DNA from: CAYRPN01 sp964426135
Lineage (GTDB): Bacteria > Planctomycetota > Phycisphaerae > Phycisphaerales > Phycisphaeraceae
Length of the DNA: 11,141 nt
Assembly (NCBI GenBank): GCA_964426135.1
Contig: CAYRPN010000165.1
Location: 1-11,141, forward strand
Reading direction: 5' to 3'
Shown: positions 1 to 5,240 of the stretch, in pieces
Layout of the letters: each line of letters begins with the position of its first letter
How positions within the stretch are numbered: the stretch's first letter is position 1
Program-made: the position numbers and the translations under genes
The notes under the pieces: generated by a model
Database searches by the model: none
The model's input: the letters and a program-made list of their open reading frames with translations, nothing else
What the model was told of the DNA's origin: nothing

Positions 1-101
1 TGGGAAATCCCGTAACGTTCCGCCGACTTGACAAAGGCTTGTTCATAGATGGCACTCGGCGTATTGCCGAAGCACTTGACGCGGCGCACTTGGCTCTTCA
101 C
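1..101 (-). CDS. Possible partial gene, unknown function, runs off the left edge
   Basis: Read on the minus strand from a GTG at 101-99, the frame stays open for 33 codons to the window edge. Codon third positions are rich in G and C, as in real genes nearby. The peptide begins (GTG as Met) MKSQVRRVKCFGNTPSAIYE and ends near ERYGIS. The GTG lies one base after the TGA (105-103) of the acetyltransferase, so translation could be coupled to it. No convincing Shine-Dalgarno sequence precedes it. I do not recognise the family, and the C-terminal part is missing. It could also be a chance open stretch, since 33 codons is short. Confidence 0.4.
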   Translation of the reverse strand, partial: MKSQVRRVKCFGNTPSAIYEQAFVKSAERYGIS

Positions 102-102
102 T

Positions 103-621
103 TCAATCCACGCGCTGCTCCATCGCCTTCTCCATGAAGATCACATCCCAGTAGCGATCGAACTTCCGGCCCACTTCGCGGAAGTGGCCGACGGTCTCGA
201 AAAAAAACCGCTCGTGCAGCTTGATCGACGCATCGTTCGGCACGGTGATGCCGGCATAGGCGCGGTGAATGTCCTCCGGCGCCAGCGCGGTGAACAGCGC
301 GTGATAAAGCTGGCCGCCGAAGCCGTGACCGGTCTGGTCGTGCCGCACATAAACGCTCGTTTCGACGCTGGTGTCGTACGCGGCCTTGGTCCGGAACTGC
401 GAACTGCACGCATAGGCAATCACCTGTCCCGCCAGTTCGCCCACGAAAAGCTGGTGGCGACCGGTCGGAAGGTAGTGCTCGAACCACTCGCGACGAGTGT
501 CGATGGTGTACGGCTCCAGATCGAAAGTGATCGGCGTGGTGCGGATGTAGTGGTTGTAAATATCGACGATCGCGGGCAGATCCCGCAGTTCGCCGTGACG
601 AATCATGAGTTGGGTGGACAT
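103..621 (-). CDS. GNAT N-acetyltransferase, phosphinothricin acetyltransferase (PAT/Bar)-like
   Basis: A 172-residue single-domain GNAT enzyme, full length for the PAT/Bar/YncA group, which transfers acetyl from acetyl-CoA to the amino group of small amino acid analogues such as phosphinothricin or methionine sulfoximine. The acetyl-CoA loop is at residues 97-102 (TGHGFG), where Thr97 replaces the usual Gln or Arg. It is followed by QLYHAL, the VPNDASIKLHE segment (128-137) and the typical C-terminal RYWDVIFME stretch. Glu87 precedes the central strand, as in PAT proteins. The true substrate in this host is unknown. No signal peptide is seen, so it should be cytoplasmic. The ATG at 621 is chosen because the GNAT fold starts at once (MIRHGELRDLPAIVDIY). 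A second Met at residue 6 is possible. No clear ribosome binding site is present. An 8-base A run at about 200-207 falls inside codons for Phe-Phe-Phe, but the frame is intact. Confidence 0.85.
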   Translation of the reverse strand: MSTQLMIRHGELRDLPAIVDIYNHYIRTTPITFDLEPYTIDTRREWFEHYLPTGRHQLFVGELAGQVIAYACSSQFRTKAAYDTSVETSVYVRHDQTGHGFGGQLYHALFTALAPEDIHRAYAGITVPNDASIKLHERFFFETVGHFREVGRKFDRYWDVIFMEKAMEQRVD

Positions 622-625
622 GGGT

Positions 626-652
626 GTTTCTAGTTCCTGGTTTCTGGTTTCG
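626..652. repeat. Short imperfect tandem repeat (TTTCTRGTTYC type)
   Basis: Four bases upstream of the acetyltransferase ATG the sequence reads as degenerate copies of a roughly 9-base unit (GTTTCTAG, TTCCTG, GTTTCTG, GTTTC). It is low in complexity compared with the GC-rich surroundings. It occupies the place where a ribosome binding site or -10 box would be expected, which may explain why neither is recognisable. Such tracts are common between genes in planctomycete-like genomes, from general knowledge. Confidence 0.5.
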
Positions 653-654
653 GA

Positions 655-877
655 TTTCCGGCCCCCTCTCCCTCCGGGAGAGGGCTGGGGTGAGGGCCGG
701 TCAAGCTTGGGCCGGTGCTTTCATTGCGCATGCGATCTTGCTGACTCGGCGTTGACTCGCAAATCCACTCGCATTCGCCGCAGATTTTTGGCCAATCAAT
801 GCGATATCAGGAGTTCGTTGTTGCCCGGCCCTCACGCTAACCCTCTCCCGGCTCCCGGTGAGGGAGAGAGGACCGGA
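655..877. repeat. Inverted doublet A of a CCCTCTCCC-type palindromic repeat (REPIN-like)
   Basis: Two half-sites face each other. The left one (660-700) contains CCCTCTCCCTCCGGGAGAGG followed by GCTGGGGTGAGGGCCGG. The right one (825-876) is close to its reverse complement, with CCGGCCCTCAC, CCCTCTCCC and GGTGAGGGAGAGAGG. The inner arms GTGAGGGCCGG and CCGGCCCTCAC match over 11 bases. About 125 bases of unrelated sequence lie between. The element fills the gap between two minus-strand genes and may also end transcription. It belongs to the same family as the elements near 5000-5190 and 8493-8695. Confidence 0.75.
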
Positions 878-881
878 TTGT

Positions 882-1367
882 CTAATCCTTCACTTCCACA
901 ATCTCCGCCTTCATCGCGTTCAGGTCGAGCAGCGCCACGGTGCATCGATCGGTCAGCCAGCCGCAGCATTCACCGGGATTGAGGAAGAGCTGGCCGTTCT
1001 TCGTTTCGTTGACGATGCTGTGGGTGTGGCCGGTGATGATGACGCTGGCGTCGGCGTAGTCGGCGGGCTTGATCCAATCGATGAAGTGGTTCATCACGAT
1101 GGTCTTGCCGGAGAGTTTCACTTTCACCAGGCCGTCGACGATGTTCGGCAGCACTTTCTTCAAGCCGACGCGTTCGCCGTCGTTGTTGCCGAAGCAGCAG
1201 TGAAGCGGAATCGAGAGCACCTCCGGCGCGATGAGCTTGGCGGCGAAGGGCGCGACGTAATCGCCGGCGTGGAAAATCGCGTCGACTTTCAGCCGTTGAA
1301 AGAGCAGGACGGCGCGACGAAACGTGGGCAGGCGGTCGTGCGTGTCGCTGATGACGCCGATCTTCAT
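882..1367 (-). CDS. Metallophosphoesterase, YfcE/MJ0936 family
   Basis: A 161-residue calcineurin-like phosphodiesterase, the normal length for the YfcE/MJ0936 group, which hydrolyses phosphodiesters (often only shown on model substrates) at a two-metal centre in the cytoplasm. Metal ligands can be read in order: Asp8 and His10 in SDTH, Asp36 in HAGD, Asn61 in FGNND, His94 in MNHF, His114 and His116 in GHTH, then the family NPGE motif at 130-133. The usual HG after the fourth motif is HF here. The ATG at 1367 is well supported by AGGAG six bases upstream. The gene is divergent from the zinc-ribbon gene at 1582 and separated from the downstream acetyltransferase by repeat A, so the two minus-strand genes may not share one transcript. 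The physiological substrate cannot be told from sequence. Confidence 0.9.
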   Translation of the reverse strand: MKIGVISDTHDRLPTFRRAVLLFQRLKVDAIFHAGDYVAPFAAKLIAPEVLSIPLHCCFGNNDGERVGLKKVLPNIVDGLVKVKLSGKTIVMNHFIDWIKPADYADASVIITGHTHSIVNETKNGQLFLNPGECCGWLTDRCTVALLDLNAMKAEIVEVKD

Positions 1368-1400
1368 GAGGTGCTCCTGGCGATTGCGGGTGGCTGAAGC

Positions 1401-1527
1401 TCACCGCGGATAGTGCGGATGATGATAATGAGAAAACAAATGTCGAAAAGTGGCTTAATCGTGTGCTAGTTGTTTTTGTTCCCGATGGCCTCGATTCATC
1501 CGCGCCATCCGCGTCATCCGCGGCGGA
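1401..1527. repeat. Inverted pair of GCGGATG/CATCCGC repeats in a divergent intergenic region
   Basis: The left arm (about 1401-1424) reads TCACCGCGGATAGTGCGGAT. The right arm (about 1495-1527) is TTCATCCGCGCCATCCGCG continuing to TCATCCGCGGCGGATC. Its reverse complement has the same CCGCGG-AT-GCGGATG pattern. The right arm is itself three copies of a 9-base unit, (C/T)CATCCGCG. The pair lies between the divergent starts at 1367 and 1582, and about 70 bases of AT-richer DNA between the arms may hold promoter signals. This is a second palindromic repeat type, different from elements A to C. Confidence 0.6.
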
Positions 1528-1569
1528 TCGGCCGACATTCATCGGCGGCATTCAAACTCGTCGCTTCTC

Positions 1570-1575
1570 TATAAT
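1570..1575 (+). promoter_or_regulatory. TATAAT -10 box, probably giving a leaderless mRNA
   Basis: A perfect TATAAT followed by GCCTTC and then the ATG at 1582. Transcription starting 6-8 bases after the box would begin at or next to the start codon. No Shine-Dalgarno sequence fits between them, which agrees with a leaderless transcript. No good -35 hexamer is seen 16-18 bases upstream. TATAATGCC shares the TAYMATGC pattern with five other boxes in this window. Confidence 0.6.
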
Positions 1576-1581
1576 GCCTTC

Positions 1582-2292
1582 ATGCAGGTCACCTGTAAAA
1601 GCTGCGGTGCTTCGATTCACGCGGACGACATCAATCTGCAGACCGCGCTGGCCAAGTGCCGGTACTGCCACGGCGTGGTTTCGCTGCATGAGCATTTGAG
1701 CAGGCCGACCGTCGCCGCTCCGGTCGCCGGGGCCGCGAAGCGCGGCACGGTCACGCGGCCGAGCAGGTTTCAGATCGAGGAACTGCCCCGCGAGATGGTG
1801 ATTCGTTACCGCTGGTGGACGCCGGTGGCGATCTTTATGGTCTTCTTCTGTGCGATCTGGGACGGATTCCTGTTCCTGTGGTACGGCGTGGCGATGGAGG
1901 AAGGCGCGCCCCTCATCATGCTGATCTTTCCGCTGCTGCACGTGGCGGCCGGGGCGTTCATCACTTACCTGACGATCTGCCTTTTCGTGAACTCCACCAC
2001 GATCCGTGCCGAGACTGATGCGCTGACCATCGCGCATGGGCCGTTGCCGTGGCGCGGCAATCGCACGCTGTTCCGCGCGGATGTGAGGCAGTTGTTCTGT
2101 CGCGAGCACATCAGCAAGAGCAAGAACGGCACGCACGTCACGTACGAATTGCTCGCCGTCGGCGCTGACGGCGGGCAGGTTCGCCTGATCCGAGGCCTGA
2201 CCGATCCGCACGAGGCGCTGTTTCTGGAACAGGCGATCGAGAAACGACTGGGCATCCGCGATGAGCCGGTCGCCAGCGAGTTGCCCAAGTGA
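1582..2292 (+). CDS. Membrane protein with N-terminal zinc ribbon, function unknown
   Basis: A 236-residue protein. The N-terminus has two CxxC pairs (Cys5/Cys8 and Cys26/Cys29) that should bind zinc. A linker rich in Ala, Pro and basic residues (41-70) follows, then two hydrophobic segments at about 79-103 and 110-137 that look membrane-spanning. The C-terminal 100 residues form a soluble part with alternating strands (TIRAETDALTIAHG...) that resembles a bacterial PH-like domain, though this is a guess. The ATG is fixed by the adjacent -10 box and by the zinc ribbon starting at residue 3. Similar ribbon-plus-two-helices proteins are frequent in planctomycetes, but I cannot name a function. 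A palindromic hairpin 31 bases after the stop may end the transcript. The two downstream plus-strand genes have their own boxes. Confidence 0.8.
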   Translation: MQVTCKSCGASIHADDINLQTALAKCRYCHGVVSLHEHLSRPTVAAPVAGAAKRGTVTRPSRFQIEELPREMVIRYRWWTPVAIFMVFFCAIWDGFLFLWYGVAMEEGAPLIMLIFPLLHVAAGAFITYLTICLFVNSTTIRAETDALTIAHGPLPWRGNRTLFRADVRQLFCREHISKSKNGTHVTYELLAVGADGGQVRLIRGLTDPHEALFLEQAIEKRLGIRDEPVASELPK

Positions 2293-2323
2293 TGTCATTT
2301 CCGTGCGTCTAGCTTCAACCTCG

Positions 2324-2357
2324 CACGGGTAAGCTCCGAAGACTCCGCTTACCCGTG
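2324..2357. terminator. Hairpin with 11-bp stem after the zinc-ribbon gene, possible terminator or REP-like repeat
   Basis: CACGGGTAAGC (2324-2334) pairs perfectly with GCTTACCCGTG (2347-2357) around a 12-base loop. It sits 31 bases after the stop of the preceding gene, the right place for a terminator, but no run of T follows it on either strand. The AAGCTCCGAAGACTCCGCTT core resembles interspersed palindromic repeats, so it could be a repeat rather than a dedicated terminator. Confidence 0.45.
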
Positions 2358-2440
2358 GCACCCAGCATCGCCAGAGACCTGGCTGACACCCTCACGCGAA
2401 AGGCTTGTGATGTTTCCATTCCTTTCCGGCCGCTTGTGAC

Positions 2441-2446
2441 TACAAT
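2441..2446 (+). promoter_or_regulatory. TACAAT -10 box upstream of the small membrane protein
   Basis: TACAAT followed by GCA, 24 bases before the ATG at 2471. It would give a short leader of about 18 bases. A weak GGAA lies 7 bases before the ATG. No clear -35 box is seen. It matches the recurring TAYMATGC pattern. Confidence 0.4.
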
Positions 2447-2470
2447 GCAGCGTCTGCCCGGAACCCATTC

Positions 2471-2806
2471 ATGGCCCTTTACACGTTCCATCGCATTCTC
2501 ATCGCCGCCGCGATTTTCTTTGACTTCATCTTCACGCTGTTCTGCGTTCGCAAGTTCAACGCCAACGGCAATCCGGTTGAACTCGTCTGGGGCGGGCTGG
2601 CCACGCTGATTGTCGTGGCGCTGGTGGGCTACCTGATCGTGTTCAACCGCAAGACCGCGATCCTGCAGGCCTCCCTCGATCAGGCGTTCCTCTGCCCCAA
2701 CTGCCGGTACGATCTGCGCGGCAGCATCCAGGGCAAGCAGGCGGTTTGTCCCGAGTGCGGCACGACGGTGCCGATCGGCTTCCGCCGGAATGCGGCTACG
2801 GTGTGA
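2471..2806 (+). CDS. Small membrane protein with C-terminal CPNC/CPECG zinc ribbon
   Basis: A 111-residue protein with two hydrophobic helices (about 8-26 and 39-58) followed by a cytoplasmic-type zinc ribbon. Cys75 and Cys78 (CPNCRYDLRG) and Cys93 and Cys96 (CPECG) are the ligands. The CPNCxYDLRG...CPECG ribbon is a hallmark of many planctomycete membrane proteins, from general knowledge, and is the strongest taxonomic clue here. The function is unknown. The ATG is chosen because the first helix begins a few residues later and the -10 box lies just upstream. The stop is 41 bases before the TPR gene, which has its own box, so the two may be transcribed separately as well as together. Confidence 0.8.
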   Translation: MALYTFHRILIAAAIFFDFIFTLFCVRKFNANGNPVELVWGGLATLIVVALVGYLIVFNRKTAILQASLDQAFLCPNCRYDLRGSIQGKQAVCPECGTTVPIGFRRNAATV

Positions 2807-2835
2807 GCGCCTCGCCGAGTGCGCTCATTTCGCCC

Positions 2836-2841
2836 TATCAT
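2836..2841 (+). promoter_or_regulatory. TATCAT -10 box, probably giving a leaderless TPR-gene mRNA
   Basis: TATCAT, then GCCCGC, then the ATG at 2848. Spacing and sequence copy the arrangement at 1570-1584 (TATAAT, GCCTTC, ATG). No Shine-Dalgarno sequence is present. The box lies in the 41-base gap after the preceding gene. No recognisable -35 hexamer. Confidence 0.5.
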
Positions 2842-2847
2842 GCCCGC

Positions 2848-3159
2848 ATGAGCGATCGACTGACCAAACTGGAAAAGCTTCACGAGGGCGATCCGAAGGA
2901 TCCGTTTCTCACCTACGGCATCGCGCTGGAGCACGGCAAAGCCGGCCGCTTCGATGACGCCATCGCCTGGCTCGACAAGACGCTGGCGAATGATGCCAGG
3001 TACGCCTACGCCTATTTTCAGAAGGCGAAAATGCTGGAGCAGAAAGGCGACACGGAGGCTGCCAAGGACGTGCTGCGAATCGGCATGCCCGCGGCACGAG
3101 CCGGCGGCGACGCACATGCGGCGGAGGAGATGATGGGGTTCCTTGAGTCGCTGGGGTGA
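2848..3159 (+). CDS. Small TPR-repeat protein
   Basis: A 103-residue protein made almost wholly of two tetratricopeptide repeats: residues about 16-49 (DPFLTYGIALEHGKAGRFDDAIAWL...) and about 50-84 (AYAYFQKAKMLEQKGDTEAAKDVL...), with a short capping helix. It should be a helical adaptor for protein binding in the cytoplasm, with no signal peptide. Small proteins with the same start (RLxKLExLxExDPKDPFLxYxxALE) are widespread in planctomycetes and Bacteroidetes, but no partner is known to me. An in-frame Met 34 codons upstream would lie inside the previous gene and has no TPR character. The ATG at 2848 fits both the -10 box and the domain start. The gene converges with the Uma2 gene, and the 128 bases between hold only a weak inverted repeat (CGGTTC 3166-3171, GAACCG 3183-3188). 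Confidence 0.85.
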   Translation: MSDRLTKLEKLHEGDPKDPFLTYGIALEHGKAGRFDDAIAWLDKTLANDARYAYAYFQKAKMLEQKGDTEAAKDVLRIGMPAARAGGDAHAAEEMMGFLESLG

Positions 3160-3287
3160 GGGGCGCGGTTCGCGAAGAGGCTGAACCGTAAGTGATGTCC
3201 CATGAAATGGCCGGTGATTTCTTCCGCTCTTCGAGAGGACGCGAAACGGGGACGATAAACGCATGCGGATGCGAACGGCGTCGATGC

Positions 3288-4004
3288 TCATTTCGCCTTG
3301 CCCGCTTCTTCCAGTCGCTTCACAAACTCCGCATGCTCCGGCGTCGTCAGGCCCTGCTGCAGAACCGCAAGCACCTTGGGCAGGTCGCCGGCGAGCATGG
3401 CCTGGTCGTCGAGCCAGAGACCGGGGAACACCCGGCTCTTGTACAGGTTGTCGGCTTTGGGCAGCGGATCGAACCGGCCTTCGTTCAGGATGAACCAGTC
3501 GATCGCCTTGTCCGCCACGCGCCAGACGACGTACTCGCGAACACCGTGGCGGCGGTAGACCTGGAGTTTAGAATGCATGTCGATGCTGACGCTGGAGATG
3601 GCGACTTCCGCAACCAGTTCGGGCGCACCGACAAGAAACCGATCTTCGCCGATCTTGCTCTGGCCGCCGTGCGTGGCCTCGATCCGCAAGTGAATGTCCG
3701 GCTGGGGTTCATTGATCTGGTCTAGCCGCGCGGTGGCATCGCCGCTGCAACGTACCGACGCTGTGTGCAGCGCATACGTGCGAAGCCACAACGCCAGATC
3801 CATATGGCGATCCCCATGATCGATCGAAACCGGTGACGGCATGTAGACAACCCCTTCGATCAGCTCCGCCTTTTTCACCTGCGACATCGCCCGGTACCGC
3901 CGCTCGAACTCATCGCGCGTCAGATGATCGCCCGCCACCAACGGCGGCACTGGTTCGCGACCGGGCACAGGTAACGGAGATTGGGGCGTTCGCAGGGCGG
4001 ACAT
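3288..4004 (-). CDS. Uma2 family (DUF820) nuclease-fold protein
   Basis: A 238-residue protein of the Uma2/DUF820 family, which has a PD-(D/E)xK restriction-endonuclease-like fold. Genomes often hold dozens of paralogues and their role is poorly known. Visible family features are AELIEGVVYMPSP at 46-58, QPDIHL with Asp103, AEVAISSVSIDMHSKLQVY with Glu133 and Lys146, and the GVREYVVW strand at 154-161. The predicted metal-binding Asp103 and Glu133 are both present, so the nuclease centre may be intact, although the usual ExxxPS after Glu is ISSVS here. The N-terminal 25 residues are Pro-rich and the C-terminal 40 are helical. A TATAAT box 26 bases before the ATG suggests its own promoter. There is no transposon or toxin-antitoxin context. 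Confidence 0.85.
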   Translation of the reverse strand: MSALRTPQSPLPVPGREPVPPLVAGDHLTRDEFERRYRAMSQVKKAELIEGVVYMPSPVSIDHGDRHMDLALWLRTYALHTASVRCSGDATARLDQINEPQPDIHLRIEATHGGQSKIGEDRFLVGAPELVAEVAISSVSIDMHSKLQVYRRHGVREYVVWRVADKAIDWFILNEGRFDPLPKADNLYKSRVFPGLWLDDQAMLAGDLPKVLAVLQQGLTTPEHAEFVKRLEEAGKAK

Positions 4005-4030
4005 AGACGATGCTCGGCAAGGTTTTTAGC

Positions 4031-4036
4031 ATTATA
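4031..4036 (-). promoter_or_regulatory. TATAAT -10 box for the Uma2 gene
   Basis: On the minus strand TATAATGCT lies 26 bases before the ATG at 4004, giving a leader of about 20 bases. It sits in the 72-base gap after the esterase gene, so the Uma2 gene is probably transcribed on its own. -35 match is poor. Confidence 0.5.
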
Positions 4037-4076
4037 GCCTTAGATTGCTGGTTCTTAGCACTTTTCCACTGGCCGC

Positions 4077-4970
4077 TCACTGCACCTTCCAATCGCGCCA
4101 CAACCATCGCAATGATTCCGGCAGGATCGCGCCGCCATGCTTGCCGTTGTGGCCGCCGGTGCCGCCGACGAACTTGTGGTCGTACTTGGCGAATTTCAGC
4201 GCGGCTTCCATTTCGAGGTTCGCCAGCCACCAGTTGCCGTGTGTGTTGTCCAGATCCTTGTCGCCGTCCTGGAGGAAGACGCGGATCGGCTTCTTTTCCG
4301 TCTTGCGGATCAGCGCCGGATAATTGTGGCCGCCGCGGATGTTGGTGAAGCTGCCGACGTGGCTGAGCACCTTGCCGAACGCATCCGGCCGCTCCCACGC
4401 CACCGTCCACGCACAGATGCCGCCGGAACTGATGCCGCAGATGGCGCGTGACTTTGCATCAGGCGCCAGGCGGTAGTCCTTGCTCACCGTCGGCAGGATC
4501 TCATCCAGCAGGAACTTCGCATAAGCGCCGCTGAGCGTGTCATATTCCACACTGCGATTCTCCGGCTGCGGGTTCCAGCCCGCCTTCTCCGGCAGCTTGT
4601 CCTTCTTGTGCCCCGGATCGATGAACACGCCGATCGTCACCGGCATGTCGCCCTGGTGGATGAGGTTGTCCATCACCACGGTGGCGCGGAACTCGCCGGT
4701 CTCATTCACGTAGGCGTGGCCGTCCTGGAAGACGATGACATGGGCGCTCTGCGTCGCGGTGAGCTTCTCGTACTGGGCCGGCACATAGACCCAGTACCGC
4801 CGGATCGTGCCGGGGAACACCTTGCTGTCCTTCCACACGAGTTCGGTCACCTTGCCGCGCGGCACGCCGTCCTGCGGCTTGGAGTCGGGGCCGAAGGTGT
4901 AGGTCTCTTGCGCGGCGGCAGCGCCGGCGAGAACCAGGAAGAGCGTCGTGACCAATGCGGCAGGCTTCAT
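4077..4970 (-). CDS. Secreted alpha/beta-hydrolase esterase (CE1 / esterase D-like)
   Basis: A 297-residue protein with a Sec signal peptide (MKPAALVTTLFLVLAGAAAA, likely cleaved after residue 20) and an alpha/beta-hydrolase domain of the esterase D/carbohydrate esterase 1 type. The nucleophile is Ser181 in GISSG (179-183). The acid is probably Asp235 or Asp237 in LQDGDKDLDN. The histidine is His274 or His278 in GGHNGKHGG. VIVFQDGHAY (78-87) gives the oxyanion strand typical of the family. Members deacylate sugars or feruloyl and similar esters outside the cell, but the substrate here is unknown. No Shine-Dalgarno sequence is visible. The gene is divergent from the PL6-like lyase across a 270-base region holding repeat B, which hints at a shared role in polysaccharide breakdown. 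This is inference from position only. Confidence 0.85.
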   Translation of the reverse strand: MKPAALVTTLFLVLAGAAAAQETYTFGPDSKPQDGVPRGKVTELVWKDSKVFPGTIRRYWVYVPAQYEKLTATQSAHVIVFQDGHAYVNETGEFRATVVMDNLIHQGDMPVTIGVFIDPGHKKDKLPEKAGWNPQPENRSVEYDTLSGAYAKFLLDEILPTVSKDYRLAPDAKSRAICGISSGGICAWTVAWERPDAFGKVLSHVGSFTNIRGGHNYPALIRKTEKKPIRVFLQDGDKDLDNTHGNWWLANLEMEAALKFAKYDHKFVGGTGGHNGKHGGAILPESLRWLWRDWKVQ

Positions 4971-4995
4971 GCGTAGGATCCCATGACGGAAGGAG

Positions 4996-5192
4996 CGGGT
5001 CTGCCCAAACTTCCGGGGTTGTGGTTCGGCCCCCTCGCCCCCGGCTCGGCGAGGGAGAGGGTTGGGGTGAGGGGGCTTCGATTAGCCAGTCGCGCAACGG
5101 TCGCAGGGGGCCGCTCGACCCCCTCACCCTAGCCCTCTCCCCCAGCAGACTGGGGGAGAGGGGACCAAGCCCCGGAAGTTTGGGCAGACCCG
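4996..5192. repeat. Inverted doublet B: MITE/REPIN-like element with perfect 23-bp terminal inverted repeats
   Basis: The outer arms at 4996-5018 and 5170-5192 are perfect 23-base inverted repeats (CGGGTCTGCCCAAACTTCCG plus GGG). Inside lie two CCCTCTCCC-type half-sites facing each other: 5029-5076 (CCCCCTCGCCC, GAGGGAGAGGGTTGGGGTGA) and about 5118-5163 (CCCCCTCACCCTAGCCCTCT, GGGGGAGAGGGG). AGGAGCGGGT occurs at 4991-5000 and again at 5194-5203. This might mark a target duplication, although the left copy overlaps the arm. The element contains no gene and lies between divergent esterase and lyase genes, so it may carry or interrupt their promoters. Confidence 0.85.
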
Positions 5193-5240
5193 TAGGAGCG
5201 GGTAGACGCAACATGGTAGACTGCGGCGCTGGTTTCCGCG

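Noticed and set aside
195..210. Run of eight A bases in the acetyltransferase as a frameshift site
   Set aside because: The frame is continuous, the family motifs before and after it are in the same frame, and the length is normal.
49..633. Plus-strand frame of 194 codons opposite the acetyltransferase
   Set aside because: It is the antisense of a clear PAT/GNAT gene, with no start signal or domain.
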